From: Mesorhizobium_G sp050247155
GTDB taxonomy: Bacteria; Pseudomonadota; Alphaproteobacteria; Rhizobiales; Rhizobiaceae
Direction of reading: 5' to 3'
Assembly (NCBI GenBank): GCA_050247155.1
Contig: JBFWUS010000019.1
Location: 1 to 64,000, forward strand
Length of the DNA stretch: 64,000 bases
The first letter of the stretch is position 1. Every line of letters starts with the position of its first letter. A program made the translations under genes and the position numbers. Below, in pieces: positions 33,476 through 42,900 of this stretch. Under the pieces are notes generated by a model that had not been told where the DNA came from, searched no databases, and saw only the letters and a program-made list of their open reading frames with translations.

Positions 33476-33937
33476 TCACCGCTCCGGATAGGGCCTGCCA
33501 TCCTTGTGGAGAAACCGCCCGACCGAACTTGGGCTCATCATGTCGACGTCCGAGCAGGTAGTGACATCGTCCGGCGAGCGGGTTCCCACTTCGAGATAGA
33601 TCGCAACGACGTCGGACCTGTTGATCATGTGGTGCCCGTTGCCGGTATTCTTTGGAAACGCGGCGCAATCGCCCGCACGCAGGAGCTTTTCGCCGTCATC
33701 CTCGATCAGAGTGAGTTCGCCCTGCAGAACGTAGACGAACTCGTCTTCATGCGAATGCCAATGACGCTGGCTCGACCAATTGCCCGGCGGCAAATGCATC
33801 AGATTGACGCCGAAATCCTTCAGCCCGCCGGCGTCGCCCAGCCGCTGACGAATGCGGTCGGCTAAGGGTGCGTCGAAGGGTACCGGATAGCCTGAGCCTT
33901 TGCGCTTTGGCACGGAGGCGACATCGATTTTGGGCAT
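33476..33937 (-). CDS. Cupin-domain protein
   Basis: A 153-residue single-domain cupin. Motif 1 is QRHWHSHEDEFVYVLQGELTL (metal ligands H, H, E), and motif 2 around AGDCAAFPKNTGNGHHMIN carries the last His. It resembles cytosolic cupins annotated as mannose-6-phosphate isomerase-like or transcriptional-regulator-like, without an HTH here. The function is unknown. It is on the same strand as, and 64 nt before, the DMT transporter gene. Confidence 0.85.
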   Translation of the reverse strand: MPKIDVASVPKRKGSGYPVPFDAPLADRIRQRLGDAGGLKDFGVNLMHLPPGNWSSQRHWHSHEDEFVYVLQGELTLIEDDGEKLLRAGDCAAFPKNTGNGHHMINRSDVVAIYLEVGTRSPDDVTTCSDVDMMSPSSVGRFLHKDGRPYPER

Positions 33938-34048
33938 GGCCTGTCTCGCAATTGATAATCGGAGGTCACCGAACGCCCCTCCCAGCGCAAAGGCAAGCGC
34001 CTCAGTGTCTCTATCGAAAAGCGGCCGGCATGCCGACTTCTGAGTCAG

Positions 34049-34501
34049 TTATTCCGGGTCGCCGACCGCCTTCCGCATGCCGCCACGCAGCGCCTGCACC
34101 TTCTCGTTCAGCGCGATCATCTCCGGTACTTGAAAGCCGGAATTCAGCAACAAGGCATCCGTGAGGCAGCCGGTTTTCGGATGCAACTCGTTGCCTTGTC
34201 TGGTGAGATAAACCTGCACTTGGCGCTCGTCGGAGGCGCTGCGCCGACGGGTCACAAATCCGGCCGCTTCCAAGCGTTTGACTGCGGGGGTGATGGTGCT
34301 GGGCTCAAGCCCCAGCCGGTCGCCGATCGCACTCACTGACAGCCCGTCCTGCTCCCAAAGGGCGCTCAGCACGAGATATTGCGTATAGGTCACGCCCATG
34401 GCGTCCAGCATGGGCTTGTAGACCCGCTGGATGGCGATCGAAGCCGAATAGATCGAAAAACAAAGCTGGGCATCCAGCGGTAGGGTAGGCAGGTCGGCCA
34501 T
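34049..34501 (-). CDS. MarR-family regulator, OhrR-like
   Basis: A 150-residue MarR protein. The N terminus LPLDAQLCFSIYSASIAIQRVYKPML places a Cys (C14) where OhrR proteins carry their peroxide-sensing cysteine. The winged HTH is LSVSAIGDRLGLEPSTITPAVKRLEAAGFVTRRR with SDERQVQVYLT. OhrR senses organic hydroperoxides and represses ohr-type genes. Here the divergent neighbour is an exported alpha/beta hydrolase rather than ohr, so the ligand is uncertain. ATG 34501 is chosen because upstream in-frame codons run through the operator region. Confidence 0.87.
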   Translation of the reverse strand: MADLPTLPLDAQLCFSIYSASIAIQRVYKPMLDAMGVTYTQYLVLSALWEQDGLSVSAIGDRLGLEPSTITPAVKRLEAAGFVTRRRSASDERQVQVYLTRQGNELHPKTGCLTDALLLNSGFQVPEMIALNEKVQALRGGMRKAVGDPE

Positions 34502-34546
34502 ATCAAGCTCCTGTCGATCGTCTTCTTTCTTTACCACAAAAAACAA

Positions 34547-34609
34547 TATCGCGATAAAAAACTGCTTTACAAGGCCAGCGGCATCGCGTAGAAGAAACAT
34601 ATCGCGATA
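34547..34609. promoter_or_regulatory. Paired TATCGCGATA palindromes between MarR regulator and hydrolase
   Basis: The perfect 10-bp palindrome TATCGCGATA occurs at 34547-34556 and 34600-34609. A degenerate third copy, GCATCGCGTA, is at 34581-34590. They fill the AT-rich 145-nt divergent gap and flank the likely promoters. They are the probable operators of the adjacent MarR regulator, which would autoregulate and control the hydrolase. Confidence 0.72.
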
Positions 34610-34646
34610 ATCATTATCGTAGATAACAATCAAGGGAGAATGAAAA

Positions 34647-35396
34647 ATGACCAAGACCCTCATCGCCGCTGCCGCGCTCGCCATGGCTGCCGCCGGCTCC
34701 ACCCCTGCGCTTGCTCAATCGGCCGCGAAGAACGTCGTCCTCGTGCATGGCGGTTTCGTCGACGGTTCCGGCTGGCAGGGCGTCTACAACATCCTGAAGA
34801 AGGACGGCTACAACGTCACCATCGTGCAGAACCCGACGACCTCGCTGGCCGACGACGTGGCCGTGACGCGCCGCGCCATTGCGCAGCAGGACGGTCCGGT
34901 GGTCCTCGTCGGCCACTCCTATGGCGGTGTTGTCGTCAGTGAAGCCGGCACGGACGAGAAGGTGAAGTCCGTCGTCTACATCGCCGCCTTCGCGCCGGAC
35001 AAAGGCGAGTCGGTCTCGACCCTGATCGCCAATCCGCCGGCCGGCGCGCCCGTTCCGCCGATCCTGCCTCCGGTCGACGGTTTTCTCTTCCTCGACAAGG
35101 AAAAATTCGCGGCGTCCTTCGCAGCCGACGTCGACGCCGATGCCGCCGCTTTCATGGCCGACTCGCAGGTTCCGTGGGGTGTCGAGGCGCTCGGCGGCGC
35201 GGTCACCGACCCGGCCTGGAAGCACAAGCCAACCTTTTATCTCGTCGCCAGCGATGACCGCATGATCCCGCCGCCGGCCCAGCGCATGATGGCCGAGCGC
35301 GCCGGCTCAACTGTCACCGAGGTTGCCGGCAGCCACGCGGTCTATGTCTCGAAGCCCGAGGCGGTTGCCGCCATCATCGAGCAGGCCGCCAAATAA
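34647..35396 (+). CDS. Exported alpha/beta hydrolase
   Basis: A 249-residue alpha/beta hydrolase with a signal peptide (MTKTLIAAAALAMAAAGSTP through ALAQ). The oxyanion segment is VLVHGGFVDGSGW, the nucleophile Ser is in VGHSYGGVV, the acid is in YLVASDDRMIPP, and the catalytic His is in VAGSHAVYVSKPEAV. It resembles the salicylate-esterase/MES-like family used for esters of small aromatics. It should act in the periplasm. AGGGAGAA precedes the ATG. It is probably induced through the divergent OhrR-like repressor. Confidence 0.88.
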   Translation: MTKTLIAAAALAMAAAGSTPALAQSAAKNVVLVHGGFVDGSGWQGVYNILKKDGYNVTIVQNPTTSLADDVAVTRRAIAQQDGPVVLVGHSYGGVVVSEAGTDEKVKSVVYIAAFAPDKGESVSTLIANPPAGAPVPPILPPVDGFLFLDKEKFAASFAADVDADAAAFMADSQVPWGVEALGGAVTDPAWKHKPTFYLVASDDRMIPPPAQRMMAERAGSTVTEVAGSHAVYVSKPEAVAAIIEQAAK

Positions 35397-35487
35397 GCGA
35401 TCCTAGTGCATCATCATCGACGCCGGGGCGCACAAGCGCTCCGACGTTTTGCATTAGAACGGGCGGTGCAGGCAGATCGCACGCTGC

Positions 35488-36330
35488 TCAGCCGAGCTCG
35501 AGCGTTGTCACCGCGAAGAGTTCGTCTTGTTCAAGGCGAGGCGCTTCGCCGCGATACATGCGCGCCGTCTCAAAACCCTTCATCAGACCGCTGTCCGCAA
35601 GGAAAGCGGCGAACGCGCCTTGCGGTTCCGGCACGTCGAGATGGATCACGTCATCGTAAGAGCCACTGAGCGACCAAAACAGACGCTTCGCCGTCTGAAG
35701 GTCCGGCGCGACGAGGGGCCCGATCTTGCAACCGTCGCGGCATTGGCGCAGCACGCCGTAGCCGTTGATCTCGCCATCCTGCGAGGCCACCCGCACCCTA
35801 TGTGGCGGCGCCAGCCATTTTTCGAGGAAGGCGGCCCGCTCGCTAGGAAAGATACGGCGGTCGATGGCGGTTATAGCCGCGAAGTCACTGGCAACAGCCG
35901 GACGAACATCAGACGTTTCCTCTACGCCGCCTGACGGTTTGCCACTCCATCGGAACGTACGATAGGCGGGCTCAAACCCCATGCTGCGATAATTCGCCTG
36001 CTGTTCGACAACCCCATCGAGCCCGACCGTCCGATCGTCCAGCATCGCCATGCAGGCATTCCACACCGCCTTGCCATACCCCTTGCCGCGCATGTCCGGG
36101 CGGCAGATATAGAGCCCGACGAAGCCATAGTTCTTACCATAGCGAACGCCGGAGATGCCGGAGACCATCGCGCCATCTTTGAATGCGCCGAGAAAGCCAC
36201 CGGGATCGGCGTAGCGGAAACAGGCGGCATCAGTTAGGCTAGGATTCCAACCCTCGGCCGCGGCCCAGGCCACCAGCGTTTCGATTTCGCTGGCATTGAG
36301 TGCGCGGATTGTTGCGTCCGTTACGTTCAT
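35488..36330 (-). CDS. GNAT N-acetyltransferase with C-terminal YitH-like domain
   Basis: A 280-residue protein. The N-terminal GNAT domain (about residues 5-130) has the acetyl-CoA loop DMRGKGYGKAVWNACMAML. The C-terminal half (about 145-275) starts VRPAVASDFAAITAIDRRIFPSER and is the second acetyltransferase-like domain found in YitH/HSPA-type proteins. The substrate is unknown. It is transcribed alone, convergent with the alpha/beta hydrolase. Confidence 0.85.
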   Translation of the reverse strand: MNVTDATIRALNASEIETLVAWAAAEGWNPSLTDAACFRYADPGGFLGAFKDGAMVSGISGVRYGKNYGFVGLYICRPDMRGKGYGKAVWNACMAMLDDRTVGLDGVVEQQANYRSMGFEPAYRTFRWSGKPSGGVEETSDVRPAVASDFAAITAIDRRIFPSERAAFLEKWLAPPHRVRVASQDGEINGYGVLRQCRDGCKIGPLVAPDLQTAKRLFWSLSGSYDDVIHLDVPEPQGAFAAFLADSGLMKGFETARMYRGEAPRLEQDELFAVTTLELG

Positions 36331-36387
36331 TGACCTGGACCCTGTCAGGCTGATCCGGGACGGCGTAGGCCTTCTGTATTTGGCTTG

Positions 36388-36816
36388 TCAATCGATGGCC
36401 TGATGCATGGCCGCACGATGCGAACTATCGGACAGGGTCTCGACCACGCGGCATTCGCACACCCGGCCCCGGCCGCATGCATCGACCGTGCGCTGCAATT
36501 CCGCGCGCAGCGATGTCAGATGCGAAATACGCCGGTCGATCTCCGCGATATGACGACGCGCCATCTCGTCAATCTCGGTGCAAGGTTGGTTCGGTTGGGC
36601 GCTCATCGCAAGCAGTTCGCGGATGGCGTCGACTTCGAAACCCAATTCACGGGAATGTCGAATGAAGTTGAGCCTCGACGCATGGCCAGCGTCATATCGG
36701 CGTTGTTTGCCTTGTGTGCGAGGCGGTTCCGGCAAGAGGCCGATCTGCTCGTAGAAGCGTATCGTCGGCACCTTCACATGCGTTTGACGCGCCAGTTCGC
36801 CGATCGAAAAATCCAT
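36388..36816 (-). CDS. MerR-family metal-responsive regulator (ZntR/CadR-like)
   Basis: A 142-residue MerR regulator. The N-terminal HTH is FSIGELARQTHVKVPTIRFYEQIGLLPEPPRT, followed by a dimerisation helix. The metal-binding cysteines are in PCTEIDEMARRHI and the C-terminal ACGRGRVCECRVVE loop, the pattern of Zn/Cd/Pb sensors. It is divergent from a cation-transporter gene across a 66-nt gap with a MerR-type promoter. The extra Cys in VCEC (many ZntR proteins have Asp there) may favour softer metals such as Cd or Pb. Confidence 0.9.
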   Translation of the reverse strand: MDFSIGELARQTHVKVPTIRFYEQIGLLPEPPRTQGKQRRYDAGHASRLNFIRHSRELGFEVDAIRELLAMSAQPNQPCTEIDEMARRHIAEIDRRISHLTSLRAELQRTVDACGRGRVCECRVVETLSDSSHRAAMHQAID

Positions 36817-36827
36817 AAAAATACCTC

Positions 36828-36858
36828 TTGAACCTCTAGTCACTATAGGGGCTACAGA
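36828..36858 (+). promoter_or_regulatory. MerR-type promoter with long spacer and internal dyad
   Basis: TTGAAC (36828-36833) and TACAGA (36853-36858) are separated by 19 nt, the over-long spacing that MerR activators correct by twisting DNA. The spacer holds an imperfect dyad, ACCTCTAGT and ACTATAGGGG, resembling CadR/ZntR operators. It drives the cation-transporter gene. Confidence 0.78.
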
Positions 36859-36882
36859 CGGCGCACGCAAAGGAGACTTCGC

Positions 36883-37611
36883 ATGGCCGACCAATGCTGC
36901 AACGATGACCACGCCGACAAATGCGCCCCGCCGCCACTTGTCCTTCCGCCGAAGAAGGACGTTGTTCGGCACGAGCCCGGCGATGCTTGCTGCGCGGGCG
37001 GCGTGCCGGTATTCGACGGAGTTGATCCACGCTACAAGCGCGTGCTGTGGACGGTCATTGCCATCAATGCGGCAATGTTCCTGACCGAAATGATCGCGGG
37101 CAAGCTGGCCGGCTCGCAGGCCCTGCAGGCCGACGCGTTGGATTTTCTGGCCGACACGGTGACCTACGGCCTCAGCTTGGCGGTGATCGGCGCATCACTG
37201 CGGACACGCGCAACGGCGGCGTTGTTCAAAGGTCTTTCACTGAGCGCAATGGCGCTTTGGGTGTTTGGCTCAACCCTCTATCAGACTCTGATCCTTGGCG
37301 TTCCGAGCGCGGAGGTGATGGGTGTCATCGGATTTTTGGCGCTTGCCGCCAATCTGGCGTCGGTCGGCTTGCTGCTGCCCTATAAGGATGGCGACGCCAA
37401 TGTGCGCTCGGTCTGGCTCTGTTCGCGCAATGATGCCATCGGCAATGTGATTGTGATGATTGCCGCCCTCGGCGTCTGGGGGACCGCTACGGCCTGGCCT
37501 GATCTTATCGTGGCCGCCGCTATGGCGGGCATCTTTCTCACTTCGTCGGTTCAGATCTTGCGGCAGGCGTGGGAGGAGTACCGGCAGGATCAGACAATCG
37601 CGGCGGAATAG
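36883..37611 (+). CDS. Cation transporter (CDF-like, heavy metal)
   Basis: A 242-residue inner-membrane protein with about six helices (from residue 55). Motifs resemble the cation diffusion facilitator core: MFLTEMIAGKLAGSQALQADALDFLADTVTYG in the region of the helix-2 metal site, and NDAIGNVIVMIAALG for the helix-5 site. The N-terminal cytosolic tail is rich in Cys/His (QCCNDDHADKC, GDACCAGG) and probably binds metal. There is no large C-terminal CDF domain. AAAGGAGA precedes the ATG. It is controlled by the divergent MerR regulator and is likely a Zn/Cd/Co exporter. Confidence 0.85.
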   Translation: MADQCCNDDHADKCAPPPLVLPPKKDVVRHEPGDACCAGGVPVFDGVDPRYKRVLWTVIAINAAMFLTEMIAGKLAGSQALQADALDFLADTVTYGLSLAVIGASLRTRATAALFKGLSLSAMALWVFGSTLYQTLILGVPSAEVMGVIGFLALAANLASVGLLLPYKDGDANVRSVWLCSRNDAIGNVIVMIAALGVWGTATAWPDLIVAAAMAGIFLTSSVQILRQAWEEYRQDQTIAAE

Positions 37612-37848
37612 GCCAGCCCTACAAATCATGGTTAACCCGAGCCTCCAGTTTTGCTTAAAAGTTTAGCAATAGGTTTTGGCCGATTGTCGGGTTGTTGCAC
37701 CCCGATTGACGTGTTAGGGCGGTAGGGTCGACCGGATGAGGACCGGACGGCATTTCGCTCGTATTAGCACGGACTTAGGTATGTGCTGACGTGAGGTCGG
37801 CCTAAATCGGCAGACCCTAGCCCACAAGGGCCAGGTCGGAGAGTGCTG
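37612..37848. other. Intergenic region upstream of tamA
   Basis: No coding sequence or clear hairpin is seen. A TTGACG at about 37707 could be a -35 element, but no convincing -10 follows. GGAG about 7 nt before 37849 supports the GTG start of tamA. Confidence 0.35.
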
Positions 37849-39759
37849 GTGACGAATACGAAACGGCGGCTCCTTGGGACGTTGACCGCGCTCTCTCTGG
37901 CCGCGTCGGTTGCCAGCGCGTCTGCGTTCGAGCTGTTTGGCGTCAAGCTTTGGGGCAGCGACGAATCCGAGACTGAGGACGTCATCGGCGAACCGCAGAA
38001 CTATACGCTCGAATTCAATGTCGCCGGGCCTGACGAAGACCTGAAAGGCCTGCTGGAAGGGGCGTCCAGCCTCTACAAAGACCAGGAAAAGCCGGCTTCC
38101 GGCGTCGGTGGGCTGCTCGCCAAGGCGCGCGGCGACTACAAGCGCCTGCTTGCCACGCTCTACGGCGAAGGGCGCTACGGCGGCACGATCAGCATTCTGG
38201 TCGACGGGCAGGAGGCCACGGATCTGGCGCCGGACGCGACGCTGAACAATCCCGCTACGGTGACGGTGTCGGTCGATACCGGGCCGCTGTTCCACTTCCG
38301 TTTGGCCGACATCGCCAACCAGGCGCCGCCGGCGACCTATTGGCGCGATGAGGTGCCGCTGCCGCAGGACGAAGGTTACAGGGCCGGCGAGGTTGCGCGT
38401 TCTGGCTCGGTGCTGAGATCGGAAAAGCTGGCTGTAGAAGCCTGGCGGCAGCAGGGGCATGCCAAGGCGAAAATCGCCGAGCGGCGGGTCGAGGCAGCTC
38501 ACGATCAGAATGTCATCGACGCCAATATCACCGTTGAGCCCGGTCCGGTCGCCTATTATGGCCCCGTCTCGGTGACTGGCAGCGAGCGCATGGACGCCGA
38601 GTTCATTGCCTATATGACCGGCCTGCATCAGGGCGACGAATTCGATCCCGACGATTTGAAGCGCGCCAACGAGCGCCTGTCACGCCTCGAGGTATTCCGT
38701 GCGCTGCGCATCGAGGAAGGCGATCTGGGGCAGGGCGGCAGCCTGCCGATCGACGTGACGGTGCAGGAGCGGGCGCTGCGCCGCTTCGGCATTGGCGCCA
38801 GCTATTCGACGCTGGATGGGGCAGGGTTCGAGGCCTTCTGGCTGCACCGCAACCTGTTCGGCCGCGCCGAGCGGCTGCGCTTCGACGCCAAGATCGCCGG
38901 TATTGGTCCGACCGTCGATCCGGAAGAACTCACCTATCGCGTCGGTGTGACCTTCACCAAGCCTGGTGTCTTCACGCCGGACACGGACTTCATCGCTTCG
39001 ATCTTCGGCGATCGCGAATATATCGAGGACGTCTACACGCGCACCGCAGTGACCGCGCAGGCCGGCTTCAATCACGTGTTCACGCCGGAGTTGTCGGGCC
39101 GGGCCTTCGTCAATGGCGGCGTTGCCGAGTTCGAGGACGACGTGTTCGGCACGCGCAATTTCCAGACGGTCGGTCTACTTGGCGGGTTGACCTTCGACAA
39201 TCGCGACAACCCCGCCGACGCGACGCGCGGCTATTATCTCGATGCCACCGTCGAACCCTTTGCCGAGTTTGAATACGGCAATCTGGCCGCTCGTTTCGTC
39301 GGCGAGGCGCGCGCCTATTACGGCTTCGGGGCGGAGAACACGCTGGTGGCGGCCGGGCGGCTGAAGCTCGGCAGCATCGTTGGTGCGCCGATTTCCGAAC
39401 TGCCGCCGGACAAGCTGTTCTTCGCAGGCGGCGGCGGATCGGTGCGCGGTTATGGCTACCGCACCATCGGCGTGCCGGTCGGGCTCGAAGTCATCGGCGG
39501 CCGGTCGCTGATTGAGGTGTCTGCCGAATTGCGTGCGCGCGTCACGAAGTCGATCGGCATCGTCGGTTTCGTCGATGCGGGCTATGTCGGCGCGGAATCG
39601 TTTCCGGATTTCGAGGAAGAGCTGAAGGTCGGCGTCGGCGCCGGCCTGCGTTACCAGACCGGGCTCGGGCCGATCCGGCTCGATCTCGCCGTGCCGCTCA
39701 ATCCGGGGCCGGACGATCCAGACATCGCCTTCTATGTCGGCATCGGACAGGCGTTCTGA
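37849..39759 (+). CDS. tamA: Omp85-family outer-membrane assembly protein TamA
   Basis: A 636-residue Omp85 protein. A signal peptide (about residues 1-28, ending ASA) is followed by POTRA repeats (about 60-270, such as VAYYGPVSVTGSERMDAEFIAYMTG) and a C-terminal 16-strand barrel with the Omp85 signature region VRGYGYRTIG and the last strand ending AFYVGIGQAF. It inserts outer-membrane proteins together with TamB, whose gene follows immediately. The start is GTG 37849, with GGAG 7 nt upstream; an earlier in-frame GTG at 37843 is too close to it. Confidence 0.92.
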   Translation: MTNTKRRLLGTLTALSLAASVASASAFELFGVKLWGSDESETEDVIGEPQNYTLEFNVAGPDEDLKGLLEGASSLYKDQEKPASGVGGLLAKARGDYKRLLATLYGEGRYGGTISILVDGQEATDLAPDATLNNPATVTVSVDTGPLFHFRLADIANQAPPATYWRDEVPLPQDEGYRAGEVARSGSVLRSEKLAVEAWRQQGHAKAKIAERRVEAAHDQNVIDANITVEPGPVAYYGPVSVTGSERMDAEFIAYMTGLHQGDEFDPDDLKRANERLSRLEVFRALRIEEGDLGQGGSLPIDVTVQERALRRFGIGASYSTLDGAGFEAFWLHRNLFGRAERLRFDAKIAGIGPTVDPEELTYRVGVTFTKPGVFTPDTDFIASIFGDREYIEDVYTRTAVTAQAGFNHVFTPELSGRAFVNGGVAEFEDDVFGTRNFQTVGLLGGLTFDNRDNPADATRGYYLDATVEPFAEFEYGNLAARFVGEARAYYGFGAENTLVAAGRLKLGSIVGAPISELPPDKLFFAGGGGSVRGYGYRTIGVPVGLEVIGGRSLIEVSAELRARVTKSIGIVGFVDAGYVGAESFPDFEEELKVGVGAGLRYQTGLGPIRLDLAVPLNPGPDDPDIAFYVGIGQAF

Positions 39760-39782
39760 TCATGGCTTGGCTTCTCTCAAAC

Positions 39783-39903
39783 GCCCCCTCACCCGGCCCT
39801 TCGGGCCACCCTCTCCCCGCTGGGGAGAGGAGGGCGCAAACGTCGCCGTCGGTTTCCTCTCCCCAGCGGGGAGAGGGTGGCCCGAAGGGCCGGGTGAGGG
39901 GGC
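39783..39903. repeat. Palindromic repeat between tamA and tamB
   Basis: A 121-bp palindrome with near-perfect arms of about 50 bp (GCCCCCTCACCCGGCCCTTC... and its reverse complement ending at 39903) around a spacer of about 20 nt. Each arm also holds small inner hairpins such as GGCCCTTCGGGCC. It contains no stop in the tamB frame, so it could be translated as a Pro/Gly/Arg-rich leader. Confidence 0.88.
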
Positions 39904-39917
39904 CTCTCAGCAATCCC

Positions 39918-42900
39918 ATGCGGCTGAGCATTTTGGCCTTCTTTGCCCTACTCGCGGCCATCTTCTCGATCGCCGCGCCTGCCCAGGACACATCCGAACA
40001 GGCGGACCGCTCCTATTTCGTCGGTTTCGTGGAAGACCAGCTTTCCGCGCCGAACCGCCAAATCCGCATCGGCAACATCCAGGGTGTGCTGTCGTCCAAC
40101 GCGACGATCGGCTCGATCACCATCGCCGACCGGGAAGGCGTGTGGCTCAAGATCACAAATGCCCGGATCGTCTGGACCCGTTCGGCGCTGCTGCTCGGCA
40201 GCCTCGACATCGACACGCTGGCTGCCGACCAGATCGACGTCATCCGCAAGCCGCTGCCGGAAGAAGGCCTGCCGCCGGCGGAATCCAGCAGCTTCCAGCT
40301 TCCCGAACTTCCGCTCTCCGTGACGCTCGACCAATTCGACGTACCGCGCATCACCTTCGGCGAGGGTTTGTTCGGGCTAAAATCGGAGATCGGTGTCACG
40401 GGGCGGTTGTCGCTTATCAGCGGCTCGCTCGACACGGCGCTAAACGTGCGCCGGCTCGACGGACCCGGTGGCGATCTGGCTTTGGCCGCGACCTATGCCA
40501 ATGCCTCGCGCGAACTCAAGCTCGACCTGACGCTGAACGAGCCGGCCAACGGCATGGTCGCCAACCTGCTCTCCGTCGACGGCCGCCCGCCGATGGCGCT
40601 GGCGCTCAAAGGTGCAGGCCCGCTCGATGCGCTCAACCTGAACCTGACCCTCGACGCCGACCAGCAGCGCGTGCTCACCGGCACCACCATGCTGCGCCGG
40701 CAGGCAGACGGCCTCGGCTTCACCGCCAATCTCGAAGGGCCGATCTCGCGATTGATCGCGCCGCAATTCCGAGATTTCTTCGGCCCCAACACAACGCTGA
40801 CCGCCTCCGGTGCGACCAAGGATGCCGGCGGTTTCACTCTCGACAGTCTCGACCTCGCAAGCAATGCGCTGACGCTGAAGGCCTCGGCTGCCACCACGCC
40901 GGACGGCTTCCTCTCCAAGCTGGCGCTCGATGCGCAAATCGCCGACGCCAATGCGCAAAAGGTGCTGCTGCCGGTCGCGGGCGGCGAGACCTATGTCGAT
41001 CGCGCCGGGCTGAAGCTCTCGTTTGGCGAAAACCAGAGCGAGGATTGGAGCGGCAATATCAACGTCACTAACCTCGCCACCGCGACATTCGGCGCCCAGG
41101 CGGTCGACGTCAATCTCGGCGGACGCGCGCAGAACCTGTCCAATCCGGCAGAGCGCTACATCACCTTCAACGCCGATGGCGGCGTCACCGGCATCGTCGC
41201 CGAGCGCGCCGATGTCGCTGAGGCGCTGGGCAAGCAGATCGCGCTCGATATCAACGGCGAATGGCGCGCCGGCCAGCCGATCAAGCTGTTCCGTGGGGAG
41301 CTAACGGGTAACGGTCTGGGGCTGCAGCTCGCGGGCGAGATCGCCGAGTCCGTCTTCAACGGCACGATCGCGATAGATGCCGCTTCCATCACGCCGTTCG
41401 GCGCGCTTGCCGGCCGCGACTTGGCGGGCAAGCTGGACCTCGATGCGCGCGGCACGGTCACCCCAATCGGCGGCGGTTTTGACTTGGCAATCGATGGGTC
41501 CGGCGACGGGCTCGCGATCGGCACGACAGCGCTCGACAATCTGTTGCAGGGCGAGACGAAGCTCACCGGCCGCGTGGCGCGCGGCGAGACCGGCCTGGTC
41601 GCCGACAAACTGCGCATCTTCAACGAACAGGTCGAGATCGCGGCCGACGGCCGCTATGCCACCGGGGAAGCCAATTTCACCTTCGACACCATGCTTTCCG
41701 ACCTCAAGCTGGTCTCTGAGAAGGCTGCCGGCCGGCTTGTCGCACGCGGCACGGCGCAAGGGCAGAACGGTCTGATCAACCTGACCTTCAATGCCGACGT
41801 GCCGCAGGGTTCTCTGGTGGACAAAAACCTGACCGAAGGCCGGCTCGCCTTCGAGGGTGCGGTGAACCAGGGCAATCTAGACGGCCAGGTCATGGGCAAC
41901 GCCTTCCTTGACGGGACGCGTGTGACGCTGACCAGCAATGTGGCTGTCGCCGGTGAGACGAAGCGGCTCTCCGACCTTGCCTTCGAGGCCGGCGGTCTGC
42001 GCCTCACCGGTAATGTCGCGCAGGATAATCTTGGCTATCTCGACGGCAAGCTGACCTTGCGCGCGCCGGATATTTCCACCGCCGCGTCGCTGGCTCTGCT
42101 GGAAGCGACCGGTGCGGTCAACGCAGAGATCATGCTGACCAAGCCGGACAACAAGCAGGCCGTCGCGATCACCGGCAACATCGCCGATCTGGTTGTGGAC
42201 CAAACGCGCGTCGGCAAGGCCGATATCCAGGCGACGGTCGAGGATCTGTTCGCCGTGCCGATCGCCAACGGCACGATGACGGCCTCCGATATCTCCGCTG
42301 GCGGCATCGACGTCGCCACTGCTTCCGCCAAGGCGATGAAGCAGGGCCAGACCACGATGTTCGACGCCACCGCGGCGCTCAAGAACGGCGCCGATCTCGC
42401 GACAACCGGCGCGCTTGCCCCGGTCGAGGGCGGCTACACGGTCAATCTCGCCAGCCTCGACCTTGCGCAAGACCAGTTGGCGGCGAAGCTGACGCAACCC
42501 GCCAACATAACCATCAAGGGCGCGAGCGTCGCGCTCGATGGCGTCGCGATGGATGTCGGCGGCGGCCGCGTCGAGGCGAATGGCGAGATTGCCGATACGC
42601 TTGACCTTGACGTCGCCATCCGGGCGCTGCCGCTCGCGATCGCCAACGCGATCAAGCCCGACCTTGCGCTCGGCGGGTCACTCGACGGCACGGCGAAGGT
42701 CGGGGGAACTCGGGCGCAGCCCGCTATCACTTTTGACGTGAAAGGCCGGGAGCTTGCCGCTGCGGCGCTCAAACAGGCCGGCCTGTCGCGGCTGTCCGTC
42801 GACGCCAAGGGTACGTCCTCTACCGATAGGCTCGACGTCAACGCTTCGGTCACCAGCCCGGAAGGCCTGAACGCCAAGGTTGCCGGCGCTGTGCCGCTGA

